Shown one piece after another: positions 24,218 to 33,103 of a stretch of DNA of 64,000 nucleotides. Below the pieces are notes generated by a model, which saw only the letters and a list, made by a program, of their open reading frames with translations, did not search any database and was not told the origin of the DNA. Source of the DNA: Methylomonas koyamae. GTDB lineage: Bacteria; Pseudomonadota; Gammaproteobacteria; Methylococcales; Methylomonadaceae. Position numbers and translations under genes: made by a program. Position 1 is the first letter of the stretch; every line of letters starts with the position of its first letter. The stretch spans positions 162,028-226,027 of the forward strand of contig NZ_PPPU01000012.1 in NCBI RefSeq assembly GCF_006483455.1. Direction: 5' to 3'.

Positions 24218-25168
24218 CTATTTAGACGGTTTCCGTTGGCTGTTGCGCCAAAAGTAAAACAAAGCCAGTGCGGTGGCGAGAGCTAACGCTGACAGCATGA
24301 ATCTCGGCTCGGCTACCTGCAGAGAACGGTTGTCATCTTTGAATTTAAATTTGGTCAACACCCCTAAAGCCGGGTCGCTGATATCGATAGAGATGGATTT
24401 TGCCGGCAGGTTGAGTAGCTGAAGCTCGCTACCGTCGAAAGGTTTGTTGTTACGGGTATCGGTACTGACCATGCCCGGATACAGCGGAGTTTGCGCCAAT
24501 TGTGCGACACTGAGTTTGCCGGCAATTTCTTGTTCCAGTTCTTTACTGGTTTTACCGTCGGTTTTGATTCGGATCGGAGTTTGACCGTCGATGGCAATTG
24601 CGATTTCACCCTGAGAAGCCGAATGCGCTTTTTTGGCGGTGAAGTCGTCCAAATATTCCACGTCGGCGGTATACACCAAATCAATCGCCACCTGCACACC
24701 CGCGCTGTTGAAACTTTTATCGGACAAGTCGTACTTAAGTGCTTGATTGGAATAGTCGCGAATCGTGACGTTGGTTACCGAATATCCGGCTTTGTTGGTA
24801 ATCACCAGTTCTGGCTGTTCCTTGGGTTGGGCCACGGTGACCCCGCGCCAGTTAGGGTCGAGTTGGACCATGCCGTCCTTCATTGCGGTCCACAGCTTTT
24901 TGGCTATATAAGCCTCCGGTTTGTCGTGGTCCAATTTTGACGAGTTCAAAAAACTTAAACCGGTGGACCGGTAGGTTTCGCCGTCGTCGATACGCCACTC
25001 CACGGTATAGGAGAACAAAGAGTCGCTGGCCCGGCGCGGAAGCCCTGTGTGGATGCGCAGCTGGTCCTGAGCCGCCGCCGTGTTTGCCGCGATGGCGGGT
25101 TGGAATTGAACGATGAAAACCGGTAATAGCAGGGCGGGCATGAATTTACGGATCTGTGTGGGCTTCAT
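24218..25168 (-). CDS. Exported hypothetical protein with C-terminal membrane anchor
   Basis: 316-residue protein with a signal peptide (FMPALLLPVFIVQFQPAIAA) and a C-terminal hydrophobic segment MLSALALATALALFYFW followed by basic RNSQRKPSK, so the body sits in the periplasm, anchored at its end. The body is beta-rich (SLFSYTVEWRIDDGETYRST, VQVAIDLVYTADVEYLDDF). No enzyme motif was recognised. ATG at 25168 is preferred to the upstream in-frame start. No family assigned. Confidence 0.7.
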   Translation of the reverse strand: MKPTQIRKFMPALLLPVFIVQFQPAIAANTAAAQDQLRIHTGLPRRASDSLFSYTVEWRIDDGETYRSTGLSFLNSSKLDHDKPEAYIAKKLWTAMKDGMVQLDPNWRGVTVAQPKEQPELVITNKAGYSVTNVTIRDYSNQALKYDLSDKSFNSAGVQVAIDLVYTADVEYLDDFTAKKAHSASQGEIAIAIDGQTPIRIKTDGKTSKELEQEIAGKLSVAQLAQTPLYPGMVSTDTRNNKPFDGSELQLLNLPAKSISIDISDPALGVLTKFKFKDDNRSLQVAEPRFMLSALALATALALFYFWRNSQRKPSK

Positions 25169-25289
25169 TTCAATTCCAGGCAATGGCCGTTAAATAATTC
25201 AACGTTAGCACAAGCGGCCGGAAAAGACATACTGCACTGTATGTGGGGTAATCCGCGTGGCGCCTCCCCTGAAATTGGTGATGGTCGAG

Positions 25290-25880
25290 TTAGCCGCGCG
25301 ATTGCAGGGCTTGCAATTCGACCGGGGTGTTGATGTTGGCAAAAATCTCGGGTGTAGCGCTGAAATCGACTTCCATCAGCGGGTGTTGCCGAAACCAAGT
25401 CTGCAATCTACGCTCGCCGCGCAGTAAGTACTCCTGTAAATCGTCGCGTAAATGGGTCTGAATGGCCGCGAACACGGGATGTAAACGCTCGCCGTCGAAA
25501 GCTACCGCAATGCCGGCGCTACTGCCGTGTAAGGCCCGCAGCAGCTTTTGCAAATGTTCGGTGCGGACGAAAGGCGAATCGCACGGTGCGGTCAGTAACA
25601 TGCCCGCCGGTGCGGTTTGCAATGCGGCGAGAATACCGGCCAACGGGCCGTCGAAGTTGGCGCTGGCGTCGCTGATCACCGGGTAGCCGAAGCCGCGGTA
25701 TAGCTCCTGGTTACGGTTGGCGCTGATCACCAACGTGTCGGTAAGCGGCGCTAACGCCGCCAGCGCATAGCTGACCAAGGGCCGGTTGTCGAACAAAATC
25801 AGTCCCTTGTCTTGCTGCTGCATCCGTCGCGCCAAACCGCCGGCCAGCACCACGCCGCTCACTTTGTTTTGCCCGTTCAT
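25290..25880 (-). CDS. mobA: Molybdenum cofactor guanylyltransferase
   Basis: MobA joins GMP to molybdopterin to form the bis-MGD cofactor used by molybdoenzymes such as formate dehydrogenase and nitrate reductase. The 196-residue product has the nucleotide-binding start GVVLAGGLARRMQQQDKGLI, LLTAPCDSPFV (Asp for Mg) and TWFRQHPLMEVDF near the end. Length and motifs are normal. Single gene, divergent from the DUF302 lipoprotein gene with only 17 bases between starts. It does not serve nitrogenase, which uses FeMo-co. Confidence 0.93.
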   Translation of the reverse strand: MNGQNKVSGVVLAGGLARRMQQQDKGLILFDNRPLVSYALAALAPLTDTLVISANRNQELYRGFGYPVISDASANFDGPLAGILAALQTAPAGMLLTAPCDSPFVRTEHLQKLLRALHGSSAGIAVAFDGERLHPVFAAIQTHLRDDLQEYLLRGERRLQTWFRQHPLMEVDFSATPEIFANINTPVELQALQSRG

Positions 25881-25897
25881 GATGGTAAGCTTTGCCG

Positions 25898-26356
25898 ATG
25901 TTTAACAGAGCCGTCATTTTCGCAAGCTTGCCGCTGATTGCAAGCTGCGCCGGTCCCGCACTGCACACCGAGACGGTGACGTATTACCAGGTCGAGACCA
26001 ACAAACCTTACGACGAGGTTCTGGCCGAATTGCAGGTGGCGATTGCCGAGCACAACTTTCGGATCACGGGCCATAGCCGGGTCGGCAAGGTGATTCGCGA
26101 ACGCGGCGCGGAGAATTTTCCCGAATACGACACGCTACAATTTTGCAATTTGACCTTGGCGAAAACGGTGCTCGACATCACGCCGCACGCCATCGCTTAT
26201 ATGCCTTGTAATGTCGTCACCTATCAGTTCGAGGGTAAAACCATCGTGCGTACCCATTTGCTGCCGGAAGATGCCGACAATCCGGCGCTGAACAAATTTG
26301 CCGGCGAAATGAACCCGCAATTGAAGCAAATTGTCGATTTCGCCGCCGAACAGTAA
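25898..26356 (+). CDS. DUF302-domain lipoprotein
   Basis: 152-residue lipoprotein: signal peptide with LPLIASCAG as lipobox (Cys19). The body matches DUF302: KPYDEVLAELQVAIAEHNFR, then FCNLTLAKTVLDITPHAIAY and MPCNVVTYQFEGKTIVRTHL. DUF302 proteins are small alpha/beta proteins of unknown function, often linked to sulfur or redox metabolism. ATG at 25898 chosen because it gives the shortest complete signal peptide. It is followed after 30 bases by another small lipoprotein gene. Confidence 0.85.
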   Translation: MFNRAVIFASLPLIASCAGPALHTETVTYYQVETNKPYDEVLAELQVAIAEHNFRITGHSRVGKVIRERGAENFPEYDTLQFCNLTLAKTVLDITPHAIAYMPCNVVTYQFEGKTIVRTHLLPEDADNPALNKFAGEMNPQLKQIVDFAAEQ

Positions 26357-26386
26357 CTTTTTAACTACAACGAAACAGCCAGCACC

Positions 26387-26788
26387 ATGAAAAACTTTTT
26401 GATCCCGATGCTCAGCGCTTTGGTTTTGCTTAGCGGTTGCGCCGTCACCGAACAGAGCGCAAAACCGGATGCCGAAGCTGCCGCGGCCGAGCCTGCGCCA
26501 ATGGTCAACGATTACCCGACTCGCGACCGAGTCGATTACGTTTTGGAATGCGTCGCAAAACACGGCGGCTTGACCTACATCAGCCAGTACGCCTGTGGCT
26601 GCAAGATCGACAAGATCGCCGAGAAATTGAGTTTTGCCGAATACGAAGCGGCCAGAACCTTCAGCCAGATGCAGAAAACCGCCGGAGAAGCCGGCGCCGC
26701 GTTCCGCGACCCTAAGCAATCCAAGGATTTACGCACCCGCTTGAAGGAAGCCGAAGCCGAAGCCGAGAAAGCCTGTTTCGTCAAATAA
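26387..26788 (+). CDS. Small lipoprotein of unknown function
   Basis: 133-residue lipoprotein: LSALVLLSGCAV gives the lipobox with Cys18. An Ala/Glu-rich linker (residues about 25-40) leads to a helical domain with three cysteines, VLECVAKHGGLTYISQYACG followed by CK, and Cys131 near the end. Two pairs of cysteines may form disulfides in the periplasm. No family was recognised. A strong terminator follows 17 bases after the stop, ending the DUF302-lipoprotein unit. Confidence 0.75.
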   Translation: MKNFLIPMLSALVLLSGCAVTEQSAKPDAEAAAAEPAPMVNDYPTRDRVDYVLECVAKHGGLTYISQYACGCKIDKIAEKLSFAEYEAARTFSQMQKTAGEAGAAFRDPKQSKDLRTRLKEAEAEAEKACFVK

Positions 26789-26804
26789 ACGGCTCCGCCA
26801 CTCC

Positions 26805-26834
26805 AGGGCTTTAGCGTCGCTAAAGCCCTTTTGA
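26805..26834. terminator. Rho-independent terminator
   Basis: Stem AGGGCTTTAGCG / CGCTAAAGCCCT with a 2-base spacer-loop region, then TTTT. Ends the lipoprotein transcript and shows that the start of the following membrane protein must lie after it. Confidence 0.8.
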
Positions 26835-26881
26835 TTTGCAAATTTTTTCTTGCCTTTTTCGGCATGTCGGGCCTGTCGATC

Positions 26882-27412
26882 ATGTTCAATACCTCCGCGA
26901 TCCAATATCCTAAATTCAAATTGGCGATTCTGGCATTGCTGGCGCTGAATGCCGTCATCTACGGTTTTACCGATACGCTGACCAGTTTTACCGACGCCTT
27001 GGTCTGGCTGGTGTTACTGGTGATTTACGAACTGGAAGCGAATAAGGTCGAGTTGCCGCTGGGGGAAACAGCCATGCGCCGTTTGCGCAGCAGTTTGATC
27101 GCGGTGATCGGGTTGGTTTTCGGTAGTTATTGGCGCGATAACGAATGGCTGGATATCGCCAACTCCGCGCTTTGGTTTGGATTGATTGCGATCTTGGAAA
27201 CCGAAGTCCGCTGGCCGGACTACGTACGCCGCCACGAGCGGCTGTTTTGGCTGGCGACGATTGTGACTTTTGCCGGTCTGCTGGCGATGGCCGGGATCTG
27301 GTTGGCGCGGGGCGCCTGGTTGGACGGCTACGACGCGTTGTTATGGATAGTCGCGTTCGGTTCCATCGAAGTCGATATTTTTCATCTGTTAAAACCCAAG
27401 CACGCGGTTTAG
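26882..27412 (+). CDS. Integral membrane protein of unknown function
   Basis: About 176 residues with five or so hydrophobic segments (KLAILALLALNAVIYGFT, ALVWLVLLVIYELEA, LIAVIGLVFGSYW, ALWFGLIAILETEV, LATIVTFAGLLAMAGIWLA). No catalytic motif or named family was recognised. Frame is open from 26831, inside the terminator hairpin, so ATG at 26864 or 26882 must be the start; neither has a clear ribosome site. It is followed after 6 bases by the sulfatase-family gene, and the two probably work together in the envelope. Confidence 0.7.
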   Translation: MFNTSAIQYPKFKLAILALLALNAVIYGFTDTLTSFTDALVWLVLLVIYELEANKVELPLGETAMRRLRSSLIAVIGLVFGSYWRDNEWLDIANSALWFGLIAILETEVRWPDYVRRHERLFWLATIVTFAGLLAMAGIWLARGAWLDGYDALLWIVAFGSIEVDIFHLLKPKHAV

Positions 27413-27418
27413 CCCAGC

Positions 27419-29170
27419 ATGGCCAAGCGCTTGGGTGTATTTGCCTTCCTATTGGCGCCGTTGCTACTGAAAGGCCTGTTCGTAGATCATTTTATCTACG
27501 AATACACCGGCACCCGTTTCCTGGGATGGGCCCGGGTGTTGGCTAACGACGCGGTGGTCTATGCGGTATTGCTGTTGCTGCTGTACCTGTCGTGTTGGCC
27601 AGGTATTTGGCGTGTGGTTTCGGCACTGTTGCGCCTGCTGGCATTAGTCCTGTTTGCGATTTACTGGATCGATTATTTGGTCATCGCCAATTTCGACACC
27701 CATCTGGCACTCGGCGATGCGATCAAATACGCCGGCTATTCGCATAAGTACATTCAGCAAATTTACGGATTACCGGATTGGGCCTTGTGGGGAATCTTGC
27801 TGATACTGTTGGCTGCGATTGCCGCGTTGGTCTCGGTACCGTACCGCCTTCCCGCTGAACGCAACCGTAAACTGCCGTTGTTTGCTATCGCCGGGCTGCC
27901 GTTAATTTCCGGTTTCACCGATAACGACGTTTACGCCCACGCCTGGATTTATAAAAACGTTTTCGATTACAACCTGACCATACGTTCCGAGGCTGAGCCT
28001 TACAGCGCCGAGTTTATCCGCGGCTTTCGCTACGACGAAGCGCAAACTTGCCACGCCGAGCCGGCGCAAACCAAAAACATCGTGATACTGATGGTGGAAT
28101 CGCTGTCCGCCTACCAAAGCCGTTACTTTTCCGGGATTCGCGATTGGACGCCGCAACTCGATGCGATTGCGGCAAACCATCTGGCGTTTCGTAACTTCTA
28201 TGCAAACGGGTTCATCACCGAAGACGGAGAAATCGCTCTGCTGACCGGCTTGTCGCCGATCTATTCGCCGTCCAGCTATTCCGACGGCGGTAGCGCGTCT
28301 TTTGCCGGGTTTTACGCTGTCGAACAATCGTTGCCGCATCGGCTAAAAGCGCGCGGCTACCGCAGCGAATTTCTGACCAGCGCCGATCTCGAATTCGGCA
28401 ATACCGGAGTCTGGGCCAACAGCATCGGCTTCGATTACGTCGAGGGCCACGACCATCCCGATTATGCGGGTTGGGAACGGTTTCATTTTCGCGCCGCGCC
28501 CGACGCAGCTCTTTACCTGCGGGCGCTGGATAGAATCGCCAAAGCTGGACCACAACCGCTGTTGTTGTTCATCAAAACCGTCAGCACCCACCATCCTTAT
28601 CTCGATCCGGAAACCAAACAAAAATCGGAAGAGGCCGCGTTTCGTTATGCCGACAAACAATTGGGCCATTTTTACCGGCAATTGCAGGACGCCGGATTTT
28701 TTCGCAACGGCATACTGCTGATCGTCGGCGACCACCATTCGATGACGCCATTGAAGCAGGAAGAAGCCGCGCACTTCGGCCATTACAAAGCCTCGGCCAA
28801 AGTGCCGCTGCTGGTGGTGTCCGCTAGCGGGCACGCAGACGAGGACCGGCAATTTCAACAGACCGATGTGTTCAATACCTTGCAAGGCATGGTCGACGGC
28901 AGCCAATGCAGTAGTGCTTGGCAAGGCGTGTTGTGGGGCGAGCATGCCGCGCCGCCGCGCTTTATCGCCCACCGCCGCGGCGACAATCGCGATAAGGTCA
29001 GCGTATTCAGCGACGACGGCGACTATCTGGTGAAACTGGACGGCGATACTACCCGACTTGGTAACGCAGCGGCGGAGCCGGCGTTGAGCCGCATGCTGGT
29101 CGACAAGATCAATGCCTTGCGCATCGCCCGGCTCAATTGGCTGGCAAAATCCGCCGAAACGTCAAATTGA
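27419..29170 (+). CDS. LTA-synthase/sulfatase-family membrane protein
   Basis: 583-residue inner-membrane enzyme with an N-terminal block of about five helices (to residue ~165) and a periplasmic alkaline-phosphatase-like sulfatase domain. Motifs: NIVILMVESLSAYQSRYF (metal site, with Glu-Ser where the nucleophile lies), GEIALLTGL, KTVSTHHPYLD and LLIVGDHHSM (metal site). This is the architecture of lipoteichoic-acid synthase-like, OpgB and phosphoethanolamine transferase proteins that move phosphoglycerol or phosphoethanolamine to envelope glycans. The exact substrate cannot be told. It overlaps the tail of alkB on the other strand by 38 bases. Confidence 0.85.
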   Translation: MAKRLGVFAFLLAPLLLKGLFVDHFIYEYTGTRFLGWARVLANDAVVYAVLLLLLYLSCWPGIWRVVSALLRLLALVLFAIYWIDYLVIANFDTHLALGDAIKYAGYSHKYIQQIYGLPDWALWGILLILLAAIAALVSVPYRLPAERNRKLPLFAIAGLPLISGFTDNDVYAHAWIYKNVFDYNLTIRSEAEPYSAEFIRGFRYDEAQTCHAEPAQTKNIVILMVESLSAYQSRYFSGIRDWTPQLDAIAANHLAFRNFYANGFITEDGEIALLTGLSPIYSPSSYSDGGSASFAGFYAVEQSLPHRLKARGYRSEFLTSADLEFGNTGVWANSIGFDYVEGHDHPDYAGWERFHFRAAPDAALYLRALDRIAKAGPQPLLLFIKTVSTHHPYLDPETKQKSEEAAFRYADKQLGHFYRQLQDAGFFRNGILLIVGDHHSMTPLKQEEAAHFGHYKASAKVPLLVVSASGHADEDRQFQQTDVFNTLQGMVDGSQCSSAWQGVLWGEHAAPPRFIAHRRGDNRDKVSVFSDDGDYLVKLDGDTTRLGNAAAEPALSRMLVDKINALRIARLNWLAKSAETSN

Positions 29171-29753
29171 TCCGTGCTTGTTTGATTTGCCGGGTTTTCG
29201 GCAGTTCGTGGCGCCAATGGTGTTGCAGCGCGCCGGCCATCACCAGCAAATCGCCGTTGGCCAATTCGATATCCAGCCGCTGTTTGCTGCGGTTGTGACG
29301 CAGGCGGAACAGACGGCTGTCGCCGAGGCTGAGCGATGCGATCAACGGATTGGCGCCCAGTTCCGGCTCGTTATCGGCGTGGCAGCCCATCGAATCGCGG
29401 CCGTCGCGGTATAAATTGGCCAGCACGCTATTGAAGCGATTCCGGCAAACCGATTCCAGGTCGGCTTTTATCGCCAATAAAGCTCCGTTCCAAGGCAGCG
29501 GAGCGTGGTCGACGCCGGAATAGCGGTAATGGGCGTCCGGATCGCCGTACCAAGCCATCAGCCGCGGCACTGTCAGCAAGCGGCCGAAGATTTGGATTTG
29601 CTCGGTTTGCCATGCCAGGCCGTGCAGTAGGTCTTGAAAATAACGGTCGGCGGTATTGCTCGGGTAAAACCCGTGCAGCAAATACAGTTCGCCGTCGCAC
29701 GGCGCCAGATTTTCGGTGTTGGCCGGCATTGCGGCGGCGCTGTCGCTAATCAT
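29133..29753 (-). CDS. alkB: AlkB-type 2-oxoglutarate/Fe(II) DNA repair dioxygenase
   Basis: 206-residue dioxygenase expected to reverse N-alkyl damage in DNA or RNA. Iron ligands are in CHADNEPELG (His, Asp) and QHHWRHELPK (His), with the 2-oxoglutarate Arg in QARINLTFRRI. LMAWYGDPDAHYRYSGVDH and NSVLANLYRDGRDSMG are the conserved AlkB/ALKBH2-like strands. It reads towards the sulfatase-family gene, and the ends overlap by 38 bases. Confidence 0.9.
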   Translation of the reverse strand: MISDSAAAMPANTENLAPCDGELYLLHGFYPSNTADRYFQDLLHGLAWQTEQIQIFGRLLTVPRLMAWYGDPDAHYRYSGVDHAPLPWNGALLAIKADLESVCRNRFNSVLANLYRDGRDSMGCHADNEPELGANPLIASLSLGDSRLFRLRHNRSKQRLDIELANGDLLVMAGALQHHWRHELPKTRQIKQARINLTFRRILPAN

Positions 29754-29771
29754 GCATCCGCCGAATCAGGC

Positions 29772-31433
29772 TTAGTTGACCAGTAAAATAATCAATTGCG
29801 CGGCTATGATGCGCAAAATCATCACCAGCGGATACACCGTCGCATAAGCCATCGACACCGCCGCCGACGGACTCAGATTGTTGGCGAAGGCCAGCGCCGG
29901 CGGATCGGTCATGCTGCCGGCCAACAGACCGCACAGCGACAGGAAATTCAATTTATAGAAGATGCGGCCAACCGCAGCAACGGCCAATAGCGGCAGCAGC
30001 GTAATCAGTGCGGCGCAGGCCATCCAGTAAAAACCGTCGCCCTTGACCAGGGTTTCGACGAATTGGTCGCCGGAATGCAGCCCGACGCAGGCCAAAAACA
30101 GCACGATGCCGATGTCCTTCAAAATGATGTTGGAGCTTTTCGGCAGATGCCAGGTCATCGCGCCCCAATTGCCGATCCGGCTGAGCATGATCGCCACCAG
30201 CAAAGGCCCGCCGGCCATGCCCAATTTGACCGCGGACGGGATGCCGGGCAGATATAGCGGAAAACTGCCCAACAACACGCCCAGCGAGATGCCGATAAAG
30301 ATCGGCATGATTTGCGGATGGTCCAGTTCCTCTAGCGAATTGCCCAGCGCTTTTTCGATGCTGGTCAGTGCATCCTGGCTGCCGACCACGTGCAACTCGT
30401 CACCGAATTGCACATGCACGTGGCTGGTCGGCGAAAATTCGACGTCCGGCCGGTGAATCCGCGAGATCGTGACGCCGTAAAGCAGGCAGAGGTTGCCGAT
30501 GGTTTCATTGATCGCCGCCTTATTGGTGACCACCAAACGTTTGCTGTGCAGATTGGTGGCAATTTGTTTCAGGTCGATATCCGATTCCGGGCCGATCAGG
30601 ATTTTTAGTTGCTCCAGCGGTTCGCGCTCGCCGACCAGCCGGATCGTATCGCCGACCGCAAGCCGACTGTCCTGGCCGGCGACGTCGACCTGGCCGTTAT
30701 GCAGAATTCGGGTCATGACCACGTTCATGCCTTCGAAAAACGGAATCTGGCTCAGCATCAGGCCGTTAAGATTGGGGTTTTCGACTTTCAAGTCCTTCCA
30801 GATCGGTACGTGCGCTTGCTGTTGCTGGTTGTCGTCGAACAGCTTGGCTTCGTCGGCGATATCGATCTTGAACAGGCGCTTGTTCAACAGCATCGCCAGA
30901 ATGATTCCGGCAATGCCGAACGGATAGGCCACGGCGTAACCCAAGCCCGGCATTTTTAGGGTCTGCGGGCTGATATTCGGCAAACTGCCCAAGACTTGTT
31001 GGGCCGCAGCCAGCGATGGGGTATTGGTCGTCGCCCCGGAAAACAGGCCCACCGCGACCGGCATCGGAATGTCGCCGACGATGCTGATCAGTACCGCTAT
31101 CAACGCTCCCAGCAAAACCACGGCGGCGGCCAGCCCGTTCAAGTGCAGGCCGTAACGGAAGAAGGCGCTGACGAAGCTGGGACCGACCTGCAAGCCGATG
31201 GCGTAAACGAACAATACCAAGCCGAACTCGCGCAGGAAGTGCATGACTTCCGGATTAATGCTGAGATGAAAATGGCCGAAGATCAGGCCGGAGAACAACA
31301 CGCCGGCGATGCCGAGCTGGATGCCGGCCAGCGACAAGCGGCCCAGCACCAGGCCGCTGGCGACTACCAGACTGATGATGAGTAGCGTGTGGGGTACGGA
31401 ATCTTGATTGAAAAGCGATAGCAACCAGGACAT
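29772..31433 (-). CDS. AspT/YidE-type antiporter with RCK_C domains
   Basis: 553-residue inner-membrane transporter with the duplicated AspT/YidE/YbjL layout: five or six helices (LLIISLVVASGLVLGRLSLA onwards), a central cytoplasmic part with two RCK_C (TrkA-C) domains (residues about 205-370, including VDVAGQDSRLAVGDTIRLVG and VHVQFGDELHVVGSQDALTS), and a second set of helices. AspT exchanges aspartate for alanine; the substrate here is unknown. It starts 134 bases before the divergent cytochrome gene. Confidence 0.88.
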   Translation of the reverse strand: MSWLLSLFNQDSVPHTLLIISLVVASGLVLGRLSLAGIQLGIAGVLFSGLIFGHFHLSINPEVMHFLREFGLVLFVYAIGLQVGPSFVSAFFRYGLHLNGLAAAVVLLGALIAVLISIVGDIPMPVAVGLFSGATTNTPSLAAAQQVLGSLPNISPQTLKMPGLGYAVAYPFGIAGIILAMLLNKRLFKIDIADEAKLFDDNQQQQAHVPIWKDLKVENPNLNGLMLSQIPFFEGMNVVMTRILHNGQVDVAGQDSRLAVGDTIRLVGEREPLEQLKILIGPESDIDLKQIATNLHSKRLVVTNKAAINETIGNLCLLYGVTISRIHRPDVEFSPTSHVHVQFGDELHVVGSQDALTSIEKALGNSLEELDHPQIMPIFIGISLGVLLGSFPLYLPGIPSAVKLGMAGGPLLVAIMLSRIGNWGAMTWHLPKSSNIILKDIGIVLFLACVGLHSGDQFVETLVKGDGFYWMACAALITLLPLLAVAAVGRIFYKLNFLSLCGLLAGSMTDPPALAFANNLSPSAAVSMAYATVYPLVMILRIIAAQLIILLVN

Positions 31434-31567
31434 GGCCTATTCCTTAGGGATGGGATTTACGGGATTTTAGGTTTGCTTACTCAAAACGGCCTGACTATGA
31501 TGAGTCTTCCCCGCCGGTGCGAAAGCGCTGACCGGATTGTACAACAAGCCAACCAAGGGTGATCGGG

Positions 31568-32137
31568 ATGAACAATAACTACTACAACATCAAATTATTC
31601 GTCATGCTGGGGTTGTTTGCCGCCGGAGCGAATGCGGCGGATATCAATGCCGGCAAAGCCAAGGCGGCGGTTTGCCAGGGCTGCCACGGCAGCGCCGGCG
31701 TCAGTAGCAGTCCGCTGTGGCCGAGTTTGGCCGGGCAAGGTGCAATCTACATCGAAAGCCAGTTGAACAAATTCAAGTCCGGCCAACGCGAAAACGAGGT
31801 GATGAAACCGATTGCGGCCGGTTTATCGGAAGCCGACATGCAGAATCTGGCGGCTTACTACGCCAGCTTGCCGGGCAAATCGGCGGGTGGCGGGCTTGAT
31901 GCCACCATGATCGCTCAGGGTAAGGAAAAAGCCGGCATGTGTCTGGGCTGCCACGGCAATAATGCGCAGGGAACCGGAATGGTGCCCAAGCTCGCCGGTC
32001 AGCAACCGCAATATCTGGCCAAGCAACTGGCCGATTTCAAGAAAGGTGCGCGCAAGGCTTCGCAAATGAATGCGATGGCGCAATCGTTGAGCGACGACGA
32101 TATCAAGGCTTTGGCCGCTTATTTAGGATCGTTGTAG
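31568..32137 (+). CDS. Dihaem cytochrome c4-like protein
   Basis: 189-residue periplasmic cytochrome with a signal peptide (LFVMLGLFAAGANAAD) and two class I haem domains: CQGCH (Cys36, Cys39, His40) and CLGCH in the second half, each with a distal Met in KPIAAGLSEADMQNLAAYY and SQMNAMAQSLSDDDIKALAA. The two-domain layout is that of cytochrome c4, which carries electrons to terminal oxidases or other partners. ATG at 31568 is preferred to the upstream GTG. Single gene. Confidence 0.9.
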   Translation: MNNNYYNIKLFVMLGLFAAGANAADINAGKAKAAVCQGCHGSAGVSSSPLWPSLAGQGAIYIESQLNKFKSGQRENEVMKPIAAGLSEADMQNLAAYYASLPGKSAGGGLDATMIAQGKEKAGMCLGCHGNNAQGTGMVPKLAGQQPQYLAKQLADFKKGARKASQMNAMAQSLSDDDIKALAAYLGSL

Positions 32138-32171
32138 CGGCGTTTGCCCCAGCCATTTGTTTGCCGGAGGA

Positions 32172-32687
32172 TCAGCGGTAGGGAGGTGGCGGCGGAGAAC
32201 CTGGCGGTGGCGGCGGAATTCTCGCCGGAGTAACCCTTTGCGCCGGGGATTGATCAGAAAATTCTGCCGATACCGGAACCTTGTGGCCTTTGCCGTACAT
32301 GCACTGAACGTAGGCATTGTCGTAGTTTTGTTGGGTGGCATAACCGGCGCGGCGGGCTTCGCCGCTGCCGGCGATGGTGCCCGCCATTAATCCGGTACCG
32401 GCGCCGATGGCAGCACCGCCGCCACCGCCCAAAGCCGCGCCGGCAGCCGCACCGACCGCCGTACCAACGGCGGCGCTGCCGATCTGGCTATCCGCGCTGG
32501 CTTGATTCGGTGTGGCGCCGACTTGTCCGCCAGCGTACTGTTGGCACAGATAATCGTCCTGGCGGAATTGCTCGAACGTCATGCTGCTGCCGGGCAAGGC
32601 CATCACGCTCGGCCCGGATGGCAGGTGGGCGCAGCCGCCGCCCAGCAAAACAATGCCGACCAAGCCGATAACGCCGTTACGTTTCAT
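32172..32687 (-). CDS. Glycine-zipper lipoprotein
   Basis: 171-residue lipoprotein: signal peptide with VLLGGGCAH (Cys19). The centre is a Gly/Ala-rich membrane-like glycine zipper (SAAVGTAVGAAAGAALGGGG, then GAAIGAGTGLMAGTIAG), as in outer-membrane proteins of the YMGG/SlyB type. The tail is Pro-rich (PPPPPGSPPPPP). Probably an outer-envelope protein. It is the last gene of the Cpx-like minus-strand run and follows the 131-residue gene by 13 bases. Confidence 0.8.
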   Translation of the reverse strand: MKRNGVIGLVGIVLLGGGCAHLPSGPSVMALPGSSMTFEQFRQDDYLCQQYAGGQVGATPNQASADSQIGSAAVGTAVGAAAGAALGGGGGAAIGAGTGLMAGTIAGSGEARRAGYATQQNYDNAYVQCMYGKGHKVPVSAEFSDQSPAQRVTPARIPPPPPGSPPPPPYR

Positions 32688-32700
32688 GACGCGTCTCCAC

Positions 32701-33096
32701 TCAATTCGGCGGCGTTGGCGCGACTTGGCGCCAGCCGCCGGGGCATTGGCTGATGTAAGGGTAATAGCCGGCCGGATTGTCGCAGTAATACCAATAGCCT
32801 TCCGGCAAGGGTGCGTTAGGCGTGGCTGGTCGTTCGCGTTCGATGTAAACCGGCGGTTGGGCCGGAACCGTTATGATTTCCCGCGGATAGTAAGGATATG
32901 CCGGGTAGTAGGGATAAGCCGGATAATAAGGCCGCGGAAACAGTGGGACTCCCAAGTAAAAACCGAAGCCGGGATGATAGTGGCGGCCGAAACCATGGAC
33001 GTGGTGGTGCGGGCCGGCTTCGGCGCCGAATGCCAAGACCGACATGACTGCACCTGCGGCCAGCCGAGGCCGGAGTCTAAGTTTGTCTCTACCCAT
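32701..33096 (-). CDS. Secreted Tyr/Pro/His-rich protein
   Basis: 131-residue exported protein. Signal-type N terminus LRLRPRLAAGAVMSVLAFGAEA, then His/Gly-rich HHHVHGFGRHYHPGFG and repeated YPAYPYYP units, ending in a conserved-looking GYWYYCDNPAGYYPYISQCP with two cysteines. This C-terminal YWYYC...YYPY..C pattern recurs in small proteobacterial envelope proteins of unknown function. It lies 7 bases after the histidine kinase gene, so it is probably part of the same envelope-stress transcript. Confidence 0.78.
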   Translation of the reverse strand: MGRDKLRLRPRLAAGAVMSVLAFGAEAGPHHHVHGFGRHYHPGFGFYLGVPLFPRPYYPAYPYYPAYPYYPREIITVPAQPPVYIERERPATPNAPLPEGYWYYCDNPAGYYPYISQCPGGWRQVAPTPPN

Positions 33097-33103
33097 AAAA
33101 TCC